Below are positions 33,605-44,001 of a stretch of 64,000 nucleotides of DNA, piece by piece. The stretch's first letter is position 1. Every line of letters starts with the position of its first letter. Origin of the DNA: Xanthomonas sacchari (GTDB taxonomy: Bacteria; Pseudomonadota; Gammaproteobacteria; Xanthomonadales; Xanthomonadaceae); assembly GCF_024266585.1 (NCBI RefSeq), contig NZ_CP100647.1, positions 1,779,001 through 1,843,000 of the forward strand. Reading direction: 5' to 3'. A program made the translations under genes and the position numbers. The notes beneath the pieces are model-generated. The model was not told the DNA's origin. It did not search any database and saw only the letters and a list, made by a program, of their open reading frames with translations.

Positions 33605-34627
33605 GTGTCCGCAAGCAGTTCATCAGTGGCAGCGGCCGTGCCGCGCGCCGAGCCCTTCATTGCTGCCGATGTCGGCGGAACCCATGTCCGGATCGGCCTG
33701 GTCGCGCGCGCTGCAGGCGCTGGCCCGGCGCCGTCGGTCGACGTGCTGGACTATCGCAAGTATCGCTGCGCCGATTATCCCGGCCTGGCCGAAATCATCG
33801 GCGAGTTCCTCGCTCAGGTGCAGGGGCCGAAGCCGACCCGCGGCGTGATCGCCAGCGCCGGTTATGCGCTCGAGGATGGACGCGTCATCACCACCAATCT
33901 GCCGTGGACGCTGTCGCCGCCGGAGATCCGCGAAAGGCTGGGCCTGAAGGCGCTGCATCTGGTCAACGATTTCGAGGCGGTGGCGTATGCCGCGGCGTCG
34001 ATGGACGCCAGCGAAGTGCTGCATCTGACCGGGCCGCGCACGGCGCAGCGCGGGCCGGCGCTGGTGATCGGCCCGGGCACCGGCCTCGGCGCTGCGGTAT
34101 GGATCCCGACCCACGGCGGCGCCGTGGTGCTGGCCACCGAGGCCGGCCACGCCGCGCTGCCGATCGGCAACGACCTGGAAATGGCCTTGGCGCAGCGGCT
34201 GCTGCGCGACCGTTCCTATGTGCCGATGGAGCATTTCCTGTCCGGCCCGGGCCTGCTCAATCTCTATCGCGTGTTGTGCGAACTGCGTGGCGCCACGCCC
34301 GCGCTTGCCGTACCGAGCGACATTACCGCGGCCGCGCTGGCCGGCAACGATCCGCTGGCGCACGAGGCGCTGTCCGCGTTCTGCGGCCTGCTCGGCAGCG
34401 TGGTCGGCGACATGGCCCTGCTGTACGGCGTGCAGGGCGGCATCTATCTGGCCGGCGGCTTCCTGCCGCAGATCGGTGCCTTCCTGTCCGCCAGTCCGTT
34501 CGTCGAGCGCTACTTGAACAAGGGCGCGATGCGTCCGGCGCTGGAACAGATTCCGGTGAAGCTGGTCGAGCATGGCCAGCTCGGGGTGATCGGCGCGGCG
34601 AACTGGTTCCTGCAGCAGCGCCACTGA
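33605..34627 (+). CDS. glk: glucokinase-family sugar kinase (glucose or GlcNAc)
   Basis: 340 residues from GTG 33605 with GGGAGAAG just upstream. Glucokinase family (ATPase fold): ADVGGTHVRIG (phosphate 1 loop, about 20-30), LVNDFEAVAYA with the catalytic Asp, GPGTGLGAAVW, and TEAGHAALPI. Cytoplasmic; phosphorylates a free hexose. X. campestris uses glucokinase-like proteins as GlcNAc kinases (NagK-II), and the position divergent from the N-glycan operon with shared operators suggests it acts on sugars released there, so glk is a family label, not a proven substrate. Confidence 0.85.
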   Translation: MSASSSSVAAAVPRAEPFIAADVGGTHVRIGLVARAAGAGPAPSVDVLDYRKYRCADYPGLAEIIGEFLAQVQGPKPTRGVIASAGYALEDGRVITTNLPWTLSPPEIRERLGLKALHLVNDFEAVAYAAASMDASEVLHLTGPRTAQRGPALVIGPGTGLGAAVWIPTHGGAVVLATEAGHAALPIGNDLEMALAQRLLRDRSYVPMEHFLSGPGLLNLYRVLCELRGATPALAVPSDITAAALAGNDPLAHEALSAFCGLLGSVVGDMALLYGVQGGIYLAGGFLPQIGAFLSASPFVERYLNKGAMRPALEQIPVKLVEHGQLGVIGAANWFLQQRH

Positions 34628-34850
34628 GGCGCCGGGCGCGGCTTCGCCGACACCGGTCGTGTCCGGCGGCTGGCGTGCGCGCCGAGCGCATCGCGCAGGC
34701 TTGTCTAGGGCATGCCAACGGCGCCTGTGCCACCGCCAGCGCGTCTACAGGGCACTGCTGATACGACGGGACGTGTCTTGTGGGGACGGCTTCAGGCGCG
34801 CCCCTGGGTCGCGGCTTAACCGCACCTCCAAACACTCCGTGACGCGCCCT

Positions 34851-34915
34851 GTAGGAGCGGCTTCAGCCGCGACGGGCGTTCCCGGTAAGCCTGTCGCGGC
34901 TGAAGCCGCTCCTAC
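34851..34915. repeat. inverted pair of GCGGCTTCAGCCGC palindromic repeats
   Basis: Two facing copies of the GTAGGAGCGGCTTCAGCCGC element with a short linker, in the 503-base convergent spacer between the sugar kinase and rsmE. I see no gene in that spacer. Confidence 0.85.
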
Positions 34916-35130
34916 GCGACTACGTCATGCGTGGCAGAAGCAGGTTATTAGAGGTGCCCTACAGGCTGGGGCGCAGTCGCAGCGGGTAGCTGCATCCGTT
35001 CCGATACATACATATAAGTAGGAAGCACGCCGACCGATGTCCAGGGGGCGTCGCGTCGCCTCCCGTGGCGCGCCAACGCCCGCGGCGCTTCGGGCATCGC
35101 GTCGCCGTTTCCCTGATCGCGTGCGCTGAC

Positions 35131-35862
35131 CTACAGGTCGCCGTGATGCGCCTGCAGTGCCGCGATCGCGGCCAGGCCGGCGGTTTCGGTGCGCAGGATG
35201 CGCGGGCCCAGGCGCAGGCCGACGAAGCCGGCCGCCTGCAGCGTGGCGCGGTCGCGCGGCGACCAGCCGCCTTCCGGGCCGATCGCGATGGCCGCTGCGC
35301 CGCCGTCGAGCTGCAGCGTGCGCAGCCGCTGTTCGCCCTGCGGATCGAGGGTGAGTTTCAGCGTCGTGGCGGCCACCGCCGCCGCGGCCTCGGCCAGCGC
35401 CAGCGGCGCGCTCAGTTGCGGCACGCGCGCGCGGCCGGACTGTTCGCAGGCCGAGATCACCACGCTGCGCCAGTGCGCCACGCGCTTGTCCACCCGCGCC
35501 GCATCCAGCTTCACTTCGGTGCGTTCGGCCCACACCGGCACGATCGCGGCGACGCCGAGCTCGGTGGCCTTCTGCAGGATCAGGTCCATCTTCTCCCCGC
35601 GCGCCACGCCCTGCAGCAGGGTGATCGCCAGCGGCGACTCGTTGTCCGCCGGTCGCGCCGCGGCGATGCGTACGCTGGCGTTGCGCTTGCCGGTCTGCAG
35701 CAGTTCGGCGTCGTAATCGCAGCCGTCGCCGTTGAACAGCACGCACGGATCGCCTTCGCGCAGCCGCAGCACGCGCAGCAGGTGGTTGGCGACGTCCTCC
35801 GGCAGCGTCACCTCGGCGCCGGCGTGCAGCGGCAGGTCCACATGGCAGCGGGTCAGGCGCAT
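35131..35862 (-). CDS. rsmE: 16S rRNA m3U1498 methyltransferase RsmE
   Basis: 243 residues from ATG 35862, overlapping the end of bioA by 10 bases. N-terminal PUA-like domain (MRLTRCHVD.., HLLRVLRLREGD), then the SPOUT knot with QKATELGV, the SAM-binding IGPEGGW, and LRTETAGL near the C-terminus. It methylates N3 of U1498 in 16S rRNA. Length matches the family. Overlap with bioA suggests translational coupling. Confidence 0.95.
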   Translation of the reverse strand: MRLTRCHVDLPLHAGAEVTLPEDVANHLLRVLRLREGDPCVLFNGDGCDYDAELLQTGKRNASVRIAAARPADNESPLAITLLQGVARGEKMDLILQKATELGVAAIVPVWAERTEVKLDAARVDKRVAHWRSVVISACEQSGRARVPQLSAPLALAEAAAAVAATTLKLTLDPQGEQRLRTLQLDGGAAAIAIGPEGGWSPRDRATLQAAGFVGLRLGPRILRTETAGLAAIAALQAHHGDL

Positions 35863-37244
35863 GCCACCGCCTCGTCGATCGCCGCCAGCGTGGTCTCGGC
35901 CAGCAGCGCCAGCTGCGCGGCGTCCACGCAGTACGGCGGCATCCAGTACAGCACGTCGCCGAGCGGGCGCAGCACCACCCCGCGTTGCAGCGCGGCGCGA
36001 TAGGCGTGCAGGCCGACCCGCGCGGAGGCGGGGAAGGGCGTGCGTTTGTCGCCGTCGTGGGTGAGTTCGAAGGCCACCACCATGCCGGCCTGGCGCACGT
36101 CGGCGACGTGCGGATGCTCGGCGAACGGCGCCGACAGCGCGCGCATGGTCTCGGCGGTGCTGCGGTTGCGCGCGATCACGTCGTCCTCCTGCAGGATCCG
36201 CAGCGATGCCAGCGCCGCCGCGCAGGCCAGCGGGTTGCCGGTGTAGCTGTGCGAATGCAGGAACGCGCGCTCGCGGCTGTCGTCGAGGAAGGCGTCGTAC
36301 AGGTGCTGGGTGGCCAGCACCGCCGACAGCGGCAGGAAGCCGCCGGTCAGGCCCTTGGACAGGCACAGCAGGTCCGGCATCACCCCGGCCTGCTCGCAGG
36401 CGAACAGGGTGCCGGTGCGGCCGAAGCCGGTGGCGATCTCGTCGGCGATCAGGAACGCGCCGTTGGCGTCGCACAGTTCGCGCGCCCGGCGCAGATAGGC
36501 CGGGTCGTGCATGCGCATGCCGCCGGCGCACTGCAGGCGTGGTTCCAGGATCACCGCGCAGATCTCGCCGGGATGGCGGTCGAACAGGTCGGCCAGCGCA
36601 TCGGCGGCGGCATCGGCGCGTTCGCGCGCGCTCTGCCCGGGTGCGGCCTGGTAGGCATCGGGCGAGGGCGCGAACAGCGCCTCGGCCAGCAGCGGCGCGT
36701 ACACCCGCCGGTACAGCGGGATGTCGCCGACCGCCAGCGCCCCGATGGTCTCGCCGTGGTAGCCGTTCTCCAGCGCGACGAAGCGGGTGCGCCCCGGCTC
36801 GCCGCGGTTCTGGAAATAGTGGAAGGCCATCTTCAGCGCCACTTCCACGCCGGCCGAGCCGTTGTCGGCATAGAACACCTTGGCCAGCGGCGCGCGGCCC
36901 TCCTGGCGCGGCGCCAGCGCCAGCAGCTGTTCGGCCAGCAGCACCGCCGGTTCGTGGCTGAAACCGGCCAGCATCACTTGTTCCAGCTGGGTGGCCTGGG
37001 CGGCGATGGCCGCGGCGATGCGCGGCTCGCCGTGGCCGAACAGGTTGGTCCACCAACTGCTGACCGCATCCAGGTAGCGGCGGCCGCCGTGGTCGATCAG
37101 CCAGGCGCCTTCGCCGCGGGCGATCGGCAGCAGGGGCAGGGTGTCGGGGTGCTCGCGCATCTGCGTGCACGGGTGCCAAAGCACGGCCAGGTCGCGCTGG
37201 CGCCACGCGTCGGCCATCTGTGCTGCGGTCAGGTCTGATAGCAT
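35853..37244 (-). CDS. bioA: adenosylmethionine-8-amino-7-oxononanoate aminotransferase
   Basis: 463 residues from ATG 37244. Class-III PLP aminotransferase: HPCTQM near the N-terminus and DAVSSWWTNLFGH are characteristic of BioA. NGYHGET, DEIATGFGRTGTLFACEQAG and the PLP lysine in LSKGLTGG follow, then HSHSYTGNPLAC. Converts KAPA to DAPA in biotin synthesis with SAM as amino donor. The other bio genes are not in the window. It is divergent from nudE, with a 74-base spacer. Confidence 0.96.
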   Translation of the reverse strand: MLSDLTAAQMADAWRQRDLAVLWHPCTQMREHPDTLPLLPIARGEGAWLIDHGGRRYLDAVSSWWTNLFGHGEPRIAAAIAAQATQLEQVMLAGFSHEPAVLLAEQLLALAPRQEGRAPLAKVFYADNGSAGVEVALKMAFHYFQNRGEPGRTRFVALENGYHGETIGALAVGDIPLYRRVYAPLLAEALFAPSPDAYQAAPGQSARERADAAADALADLFDRHPGEICAVILEPRLQCAGGMRMHDPAYLRRARELCDANGAFLIADEIATGFGRTGTLFACEQAGVMPDLLCLSKGLTGGFLPLSAVLATQHLYDAFLDDSRERAFLHSHSYTGNPLACAAALASLRILQEDDVIARNRSTAETMRALSAPFAEHPHVADVRQAGMVVAFELTHDGDKRTPFPASARVGLHAYRAALQRGVVLRPLGDVLYWMPPYCVDAAQLALLAETTLAAIDEAVACA

Positions 37245-37318
37245 TTCGCGCTCATGAACAGGTTCTTCGCTCCGCGCATTCTATCGACCGACGCCGCCCG
37301 GCGCCGCAGGGTGCCGGC

Positions 37319-37873
37319 GTGACCCGTCCGTTACCGATCATCCATGCGGTGCGCGAGCGCAGCGAATCGGCCACCGAGCGCCGGGTCGAGGAGCTGGACC
37401 TGGAGTTCAGTAACGGCGAACGCCGCGTGTTCCACCGGCTCAAGGCGCCGGGCCATGGCGCGGTGGTAGTGGTGCCGATGCTGGATGCGCAGACCGTGCT
37501 GCTGGTGCGCGAATACGCCGCCGGCGTGCACCGCTACGAGTTGGGCCTGGTCAAGGGCCGCATCGATGCCGGCGAGACCCCGCTGCAGGCGGCCGACCGC
37601 GAACTCAAGGAAGAGGCCGGCTACGGCGCGCGGCAGTTGCGCGTGCTGCGCGCGATGACCCTGGCGCCGACCTACATGAGCCACCAGTCGTGGCTGGTGC
37701 TGGCGCAAGATCTTTATCCCGAACGACTAGCCGGCGACGAGCCGGAGGAATTGGAAGTGGTGCCCTGGAAACTGGCTGAATTGGATCAACTGATGTTGCG
37801 TGAGGATTTCTCCGAGGGGCGTTCGCTGGCGGCGCTGTTCATTGCCCGCGAGTGGCTGGGTCGCGCCGAATGA
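37319..37873 (+). CDS. nudE: NudE-type Nudix ADP-compound hydrolase
   Basis: 184 residues from GTG 37319 with an AGGG site about 8 bases upstream; the open frame extends further but into the bioA control region. The Nudix box (G-x5-E-x7-REL-x-EEAG) is complete, from GRIDAGE to RELKEEAGYG. EYAAGVHRYELGLVKGR before it is typical of NudE, which hydrolyses ADP-ribose, NADH and AP3A. Its stop overlaps the cysQ start (ATGA), as in other gammaproteobacteria where nudE and cysQ are neighbours. Confidence 0.88.
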   Translation: MTRPLPIIHAVRERSESATERRVEELDLEFSNGERRVFHRLKAPGHGAVVVVPMLDAQTVLLVREYAAGVHRYELGLVKGRIDAGETPLQAADRELKEEAGYGARQLRVLRAMTLAPTYMSHQSWLVLAQDLYPERLAGDEPEELEVVPWKLAELDQLMLREDFSEGRSLAALFIAREWLGRAE

Positions 37874-38670
37874 TCCGTCTGACCAGTGATTTGCGCGAAA
37901 CCGTGATCGCCATCGCCATCGATGCCGCCGCGGCGATCATGTCGGTCTACGCCACCGGCTTCGAGGTGGAGCACAAGGCCGACACCAGCCCGTTGACCCA
38001 GGCCGATCTGGCCGCGCACCAGATCATCGTCGAGGGCCTGGAACGGCTGACCCCGGACCTGCCGGTGCTGTCCGAGGAATCGGCGCAGATCCCGTGGGAG
38101 GTGCGCGAGCACTGGACCACCTACTGGCTGGTGGACCCGCTCGACGGCACCCGCGAATTCGTCAAGCGCAACGGCGAGTTCAGCGTGAACATCGCCCTGA
38201 TCCACCAGGGCGCGCCGGTGTTCGGCGTGGTCCAGGCGCCGGTGGACGGCCGCGTCTGGCACGCGGTGCGCGGCGAGCAGGCGTACCGCCGCGAAGGCTT
38301 CCGCGATACCGCATTGAACACGCGGCGGCCGGCCACCGCGCCGCTGCGGGTGGCGGCGAGCCGCTCGCACCGCGATGCGCGCACCGATGCGCTGCTGCAG
38401 CGCATGGGCGAGATCGAACTGGTCGCACAGGGCTCCTCGCTGAAGTTCTGCCGGATCGCCGACGGCGACCTGGACGTGTACCCGCGCTTCGGCCCGACCT
38501 CCGAGTGGGACACCGCCGCCGGGCAGTGCGTGCTGCAGGCCGCCGGCGGCGCGCTGCTGGCCGCCGCCACCGGCAAGCCGTTCCGCTACAACCGCCGCGA
38601 ATCGCTGCTCAACGGCGATTTCGTGGCGCTGGGCGATGCGGCGCTGCCCTGGCGCGACTGGCTGGGCTGA
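37870..38670 (+). CDS. cysQ: 3'(2'),5'-bisphosphate nucleotidase CysQ
   Basis: 266 residues from ATG 37870. Inositol-monophosphatase-like fold: LSEES, DPLDGTREF (metal site), and GSSLKFCRIADGDLDVYPR with TSEWDTAAG (second metal site Asp). Removes the 3' phosphate of PAP formed in sulfate assimilation and sulfotransferase reactions. Coupled to nudE by an ATGA overlap. A PAPS-dependent sulfotransferase is encoded about 20 kb away. Confidence 0.95.
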   Translation: MIRLTSDLRETVIAIAIDAAAAIMSVYATGFEVEHKADTSPLTQADLAAHQIIVEGLERLTPDLPVLSEESAQIPWEVREHWTTYWLVDPLDGTREFVKRNGEFSVNIALIHQGAPVFGVVQAPVDGRVWHAVRGEQAYRREGFRDTALNTRRPATAPLRVAASRSHRDARTDALLQRMGEIELVAQGSSLKFCRIADGDLDVYPRFGPTSEWDTAAGQCVLQAAGGALLAAATGKPFRYNRRESLLNGDFVALGDAALPWRDWLG

Positions 38671-38757
38671 GCCGCGTCGCGAGCGCGCGCTGCACGGCGT
38701 GCGCTCTGCCACACTAGGCGGCAGGCGGCGACGGTGCCGTCGCATCGGACCCTGCCC

Positions 38758-39576
38758 GTGACTCCAGCCCGCTACGACCTTCCCGCCCTGCTCGACATCA
38801 TGGCGCGCCTGCGCGATCCCGCGCAGGGCTGCCCGTGGGACCTGGAGCAGGACTTCGCCAGCATCGCCGCCTACACGATCGAAGAAGCCTACGAAGTGGC
38901 CGATGCGATCGATCGCCAGGACCTGGCCGGGCTGAAGGACGAACTCGGCGATCTGCTGCTGCAGGTGGTGTTCCATGCGCAGATGGCGCGCGAGCAGGGC
39001 GCATTCGGCTTCGACGACGTGGTCGCGGCGATCTGCGACAAGATGGTGCGGCGCCACCCGCACGTGTTCGGCGACAGCCAGGTGGCCGATGCCCAGCAGC
39101 AGACGCTGAAGTGGGAAGAGATCAAGCGCGCCGAGCGCGCTGCCGCCGGCGAGCGCGACGGCTCGGCACTGGCCGGCATCGCGCGCGGCCTGCCGGAATG
39201 GCAGCGCGCACTGAAGCTGCAGTCGCGCGCGGCGCGGGTCGGCTTCGACTGGCCCGGCCCGGCGCCGGTGCTGGACAAGGTGCAGGAAGAGCTGGAGGAA
39301 GTGCGCGCGGAACTGGCGCATGGCGCCGCGGCGGATCCGGCGCGGTTGCAGGACGAGATCGGCGACCTGCTGTTCGTCTGCGCCAACCTGGCGCGGCACG
39401 CCAAGGTCGACGTCGGCGCCGCGCTGCGCCACGCCAACCACAAGTTCGAGCGCCGCTTCCGCGCGATGGAGCGGTTGGCGCAGCAGGACGGTGGCGCGCT
39501 GGATGGCCTGGGCCTGGCGCAGCAGGAGGCGTACTGGCAGCGCGCCAAGGACGAAGAACGCGCCGCGGCCGGATGA
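38758..39576 (+). CDS. mazG: nucleoside triphosphate pyrophosphohydrolase MazG
   Basis: 272 residues from GTG 38758; GTG 38734 is an alternative adding eight residues. Two MazG domains: the first begins [16 protein letters not shown], with [11 protein letters not shown] and [13 protein letters not shown] (ExxE...ExxD metal motif); the second has [10 protein letters not shown] and [16 protein letters not shown]. Hydrolyses NTPs to NMP and pyrophosphate, limiting damaged nucleotides. Overlaps the next gene by four bases. Confidence 0.95.
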   Translation: MTPARYDLPALLDIMARLRDPAQGCPWDLEQDFASIAAYTIEEAYEVADAIDRQDLAGLKDELGDLLLQVVFHAQMAREQGAFGFDDVVAAICDKMVRRHPHVFGDSQVADAQQQTLKWEEIKRAERAAAGERDGSALAGIARGLPEWQRALKLQSRAARVGFDWPGPAPVLDKVQEELEEVRAELAHGAAADPARLQDEIGDLLFVCANLARHAKVDVGAALRHANHKFERRFRAMERLAQQDGGALDGLGLAQQEAYWQRAKDEERAAAG

Positions 39577-39896
39577 AGACCCTGCTGCTGTTCGCGCTGA
39601 CCGCGGTCGCGGAAATCGTCGGTTGCTACCTTCCTTATCTCTGGTTGCGCGAACAGCGCAGCGCCTGGCTGCTGTTGCCGGCCGCAGGTAGCCTGGCGGC
39701 CTTCGTCTGGCTGCTGACCCTGCACCCGGCCGCCAGCGGCCGCGTCTATGCGGCCTACGGCGGCGTCTATGTCGCTGTTGCGCTGCTGTGGCTGTGGACC
39801 GTGCAGGGCATGCGCCCCACGCGCTGGGACCTGCTCGGCGCCGGCCTGTGCCTGGCCGGCATGGCCGTGATCATGTTCGCGCCGCGGCAGGCCTGA
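39573..39896 (+). CDS. YnfA/UPF0060-family small membrane protein
   Basis: 107 residues from ATG 39573, overlapping the mazG stop. Four hydrophobic segments; [21 protein letters not shown] at the N-terminus and [16 protein letters not shown] are the family's signatures. The family resembles small multidrug-resistance proteins, but its transport role is unproven. Its last five codons and stop are also the start of a tandem repeat unit that continues downstream. Confidence 0.92.
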   Translation: MKTLLLFALTAVAEIVGCYLPYLWLREQRSAWLLLPAAGSLAAFVWLLTLHPAASGRVYAAYGGVYVAVALLWLWTVQGMRPTRWDLLGAGLCLAGMAVIMFAPRQA

Positions 39897-40530
39897 GGCC
39901 GCTCCCACAGGCGCTCGCGGCGAACGCGGCGGGTGCCCTGTGGGAGGGACTTCAGTCCCGACGCATTGCGTCATCGGAACGCGCGCCACATTGCGCGTCG
40001 TGGCCGCATGACAGTTGAGCCCCCGCAGGACTCGTCCCGGCGTGATGGGCGGTGCCTTGCGGCCGCGAGACATGTCTTCTTCGCACCGCGGCAGGGCTGA
40101 GGCAGCTCCCATAGGGACTTGCGGCGAACTCGGCCTGTGCCCTGTGGGAGGGACTTCAGTCCCGACGCATTGCGTCATCGGAACGCACGCCACGTCGCGC
40201 GTCGTGGCCGCATGGCGGTCGATTCCCGCAGGGCACGTCCCAGCGTGATGGGCGGTGCCCTGCAGCCGCGAGACGCGTCATCGTTGCGCCGCGGCAGTCC
40301 TGAGGCCGTTCCCACACGCGCTTGCGGCGAACGCGGCGGGTGCCCTGTGGGAGGGACTTCAGTCCCGACGCATTGTGTCATCGGAACGCACGCCACGTCG
40401 CGCGTCGTGGCCGCATGGCGGTCGATTCCCGCAGGGCACGTCCCAGCGTGATGGGCGGTGCCCCGCAGCCGCGAGACGCGTCATCGTTGCGCCGCGGCAG
40501 GGCTGAGGCCGCTCCCGCAGGCGCTTGCCG
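39880..40530. repeat. tandem array of ~204-bp units starting at the YnfA-like gene's stop
   Basis: The GGGACTTCAGTCCC element recurs at about 39939, 40143 and 40346 (spacing 204 and 203), each in the same larger unit that includes GCATTG[CT]GTCATCGGAACGC and GTGATGGGCGGTGCC. The unit's first bases (GCGCCGCGGCAG-CTGAGGC) coincide with the end of the membrane-protein gene; a fourth incomplete unit ends near 40530. No gene is seen in 39897-40678. Confidence 0.88.
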
Positions 40531-40678
40531 CATCGCGGACATGCCTGGTGCGGCGCTGCCCTCTCCTGCATGAGTACCCCCAACGTCTGCACCCGCGTGC
40601 CATGGCTGCGGGCTGCGAGCGGACGCCCACGTTCCCGGCGTATGCTGGACGCCTGCGTCGCCTCGGGAGGGCCATCGC

Positions 40679-40981
40679 ATGCGCCGTTTCGCCAGCTTTC
40701 GCGAGTTCTACCCGTTCTATCTGAGCGAGCACCGCCATCCGCTGTCGCGGCGGCTGCATTTCGTCGGCAGTCTCGGCGTGCTGGCGAGTCTGCTGTTGGC
40801 GCTGTGCACCGGCCAGCCGCGCTGGCTGTGGGCGGCGCCGGTCTGCGGCTACGGCTGCGCCTGGATCGGCCATTTCGTGTTCGAGAAGAACCGCCCCGCC
40901 ACCTTCAGGCACCCGCTGTACTCGTTCGCCGGCGACTGGATGATGTTCAAGGACATGCTGCTCGGCCGCATCCGCTGGTGA
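40679..40981 (+). CDS. DUF962/Mpo1-like protein
   Basis: 100 residues from ATG 40679. Family markers: EHRHPLSRRLHFVGS, WIGHFVFEKNRPATF and HPLYSFAGDW, with two or three hydrophobic segments between. Yeast Mpo1 is an iron-dependent dioxygenase of 2-hydroxy fatty acids, with conserved histidines matching those here (in EHRH, LH and GHF). Bacterial function is not established. Inner-membrane protein. Followed by the SPFH operon after 67 bases. Confidence 0.88.
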   Translation: MRRFASFREFYPFYLSEHRHPLSRRLHFVGSLGVLASLLLALCTGQPRWLWAAPVCGYGCAWIGHFVFEKNRPATFRHPLYSFAGDWMMFKDMLLGRIRW

Positions 40982-41004
40982 CCGGCGCCTGCGCGAACGC
41001 TCGC

Positions 41005-41010
41005 TATACT
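41005..41010 (+). promoter_or_regulatory. -10-like TATACT upstream of the SPFH gene
   Basis: CGCTATACT lies 39 bases before the start codon; the -35 is weak. A good GGAG ribosome site precedes the ATG. Confidence 0.4.
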
Positions 41011-41048
41011 GCGGATTCGATTCCTTTTCTGGTTAATGGAGCAACCTG

Positions 41049-42011
41049 ATGCCGTCCACCTTCTTTCTCACGCTGGTGATCCTGTTCTTCGGCGTGGTGG
41101 TGCTGTTCAAGACCGTGCGCATGGTGCCGCAGGGATTCCAGTGGACGGTGGAGCGCTTCGGTCGCTACACCCACACCCTGTCGCCTGGCCTGCACTTTTT
41201 GATTCCGTGGGTCTATGGCGTGGGCCGCAAGGTCAACATGATGGAGCAGGTGCTGGACGTGCCCAGCCAGGACGTCATCACCAAGGACAACGCGGTGGTG
41301 CGCGTGGACGGGGTGGTGTTCTTTCAGGTGCTGGATGCCGCCAAGGCCGCGTATGAAGTGTCGAATCTGGAGATCGCCACCATCGCCCTGGTGCAGACCA
41401 ACATCCGCACCGTGATCGGCTCGATGGACCTGGACGAGTCGCTGAGCCAGCGCGAGACCATCAATGCGCAACTGTTGAACGTGGTCGACCATGCCACCAA
41501 TCCGTGGGGCATCAAGGTCACCCGCATCGAGATCCGCGACATCCAGCCGCCGCGCGACCTGGTCGATGCGATGGCCCGGCAGATGAAGGCCGAGCGCGAG
41601 AAGCGCGCGCAGATCCTCGAGGCGGAGGGCTCGCGGCAGTCGGAGATCCTGCGCGCCGACGGCGAGAAGCAGGCGGCGGTGCTGGAGGCCGAAGGCCGCA
41701 AGGAGGCGGCGTTCCGCGACGCCGAGGCGCGCGAGCGCCTGGCCGAGGCCGAAGCGCGGGCGACGGCGATGGTGTCCAAGGCGATCGCCGAAGGCGACGT
41801 GCAGGCCATCAACTACTTCATCGCGCAGAAGTACGTGGAGGCGTTCAAGGAACTGGCCACCGCGCCGAACCAGAAGTTCGTGCTGATGCCGATGGAGTCC
41901 AGCGGCATCATCGGCTCGATCGCCGGCATCGCCGAGCTGGCGCGCGAGGCGTTGAACAAGCAGGCCACCCCGCCGGCAGTGCCGCGCGTGCCGCCGCGCA
42001 CCGGAGTCTGA
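41049..42011 (+). CDS. SPFH/band-7 (stomatin-like, QmcA type) membrane protein
   Basis: 320 residues from ATG 41049. One N-terminal membrane segment (about 4-22), SPFH/band-7 domain (GFQWTVERFGRYTHTLSPGLH..., QEVITKDN-like QDVITKDNAVV), then an Ala/Glu/Arg-rich coiled coil (about 180-245) and a Pro-rich tail. Such proteins form large membrane cages or microdomains, often with NfeD partners; the nfeD-like gene follows after three bases. E. coli QmcA is the closest known relative. Confidence 0.94.
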   Translation: MPSTFFLTLVILFFGVVVLFKTVRMVPQGFQWTVERFGRYTHTLSPGLHFLIPWVYGVGRKVNMMEQVLDVPSQDVITKDNAVVRVDGVVFFQVLDAAKAAYEVSNLEIATIALVQTNIRTVIGSMDLDESLSQRETINAQLLNVVDHATNPWGIKVTRIEIRDIQPPRDLVDAMARQMKAEREKRAQILEAEGSRQSEILRADGEKQAAVLEAEGRKEAAFRDAEARERLAEAEARATAMVSKAIAEGDVQAINYFIAQKYVEAFKELATAPNQKFVLMPMESSGIIGSIAGIAELAREALNKQATPPAVPRVPPRTGV

Positions 42012-42014
42012 GTC

Positions 42015-42446
42015 ATGCGCATTGAGGTGGTGGCCTGGGGCGCCCTGACCTTGTTGCTGTTCGCGGCCGAATCGCTGGCGCCGGGCGCCTTCATGCTGTG
42101 GATGGGCTTCGCCGCCGCGGCGGTGTTCCTCGCCGTGCTGGTGCTGCCGGACATCTCCCTGCTGCTGCAGGTCGGCGCGTTCGTGCTACTGAGCTTCGTC
42201 TCGATCCAGGTGTACCGCACCTGGTTCCGCAACCGCGGCCGGACCAGCGACCAACCGCTGCTCAACCGCCGTGCCGAGCAACTGATCGGCCGCGTGGTGA
42301 CCCTGGACCAGCCGATCCAGGGCGGCCGCGGCCGCGCCAAGGTCGACGACGCCTTCTGGGTCGTCGGCGGCCCCGACCTGCCGGCCGGCAGCACCGTGCG
42401 CATCGTCGGCGTGGACGGCATGACGCTGCTGGTCCAGGCGGCTTGA
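42015..42446 (+). CDS. NfeD-like membrane protein
   Basis: 143 residues from ATG 42015. Three or four hydrophobic segments (about 5-75), then a C-terminal OB-fold (about 85-143, LIGRVVTLDQPIQGGRGRAKVDDAFWVV). This is the short NfeD form paired with SPFH proteins and is thought to bind or stabilise them. Probably translated from the same message as the SPFH gene. Confidence 0.92.
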   Translation: MRIEVVAWGALTLLLFAAESLAPGAFMLWMGFAAAAVFLAVLVLPDISLLLQVGAFVLLSFVSIQVYRTWFRNRGRTSDQPLLNRRAEQLIGRVVTLDQPIQGGRGRAKVDDAFWVVGGPDLPAGSTVRIVGVDGMTLLVQAA

Positions 42447-42802
42447 AAGCGGCGATTGGGGATTCGGGATTGGAGATTGGTGCCGCGAGTGCGCGGCACC
42501 TCTGCCTTCCCAATCTTCCTGCGCGTAGGAGCGGCGATCAAGCGCGAGTCCTTCGGCTCAGGACGGCCGCTCTTGCGAATCCCAAATCCCGATTCCCCAA
42601 TCCCCGGCCCTTCTGCGGGTCGCGGCTGAAGCCGCTGCTACGGTAGCGGCGATCGAGCGCCAGTCCTTCGGATCCAGGACAGCCGCTCTTACGATTCCCC
42701 ATTCCCGATTCCCGATTCCCGATTCCCCATTCCCGATTCCCGATTCCCCAATCCCGGCTCCCTGCCAGCGATAATGGGGGACTTTTCTCACGGACCCGCG
42801 CC
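42447..42802. repeat. ATTCCC simple-sequence tracts and degenerate palindromes upstream of gcvT
   Basis: The 356-base spacer is filled with runs of GATTCCC/ATTCCCC units on one strand (about 42580-42605 and 42690-42755), their complement at 42453-42480, and altered GTAGGAGCGGC-type elements between. No glycine riboswitch is recognised. The gcvT promoter must lie in the last bases or inside this. Confidence 0.75.
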
Positions 42803-43909
<1,107 letters not shown>

Positions 43910-44001
43910 GTTCCGTCCGCCGCGCGCGACTTCTTCCCTAAGCTCGCGGTTCGCTACACTAGACCCCCATCCTCGATACCGTCTTCTTCCGGAGCAGCCC
44001 C

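Noticed and set aside
35005-35025. AT-rich CATACATATAAG near 35.01 kb as a promoter
   Set aside because: It lies in a convergent spacer with no gene downstream on either strand and only a weak -35.
42447-42802. Glycine riboswitch upstream of gcvT
   Set aside because: No tandem glycine-aptamer core is visible; the region is simple repeats.
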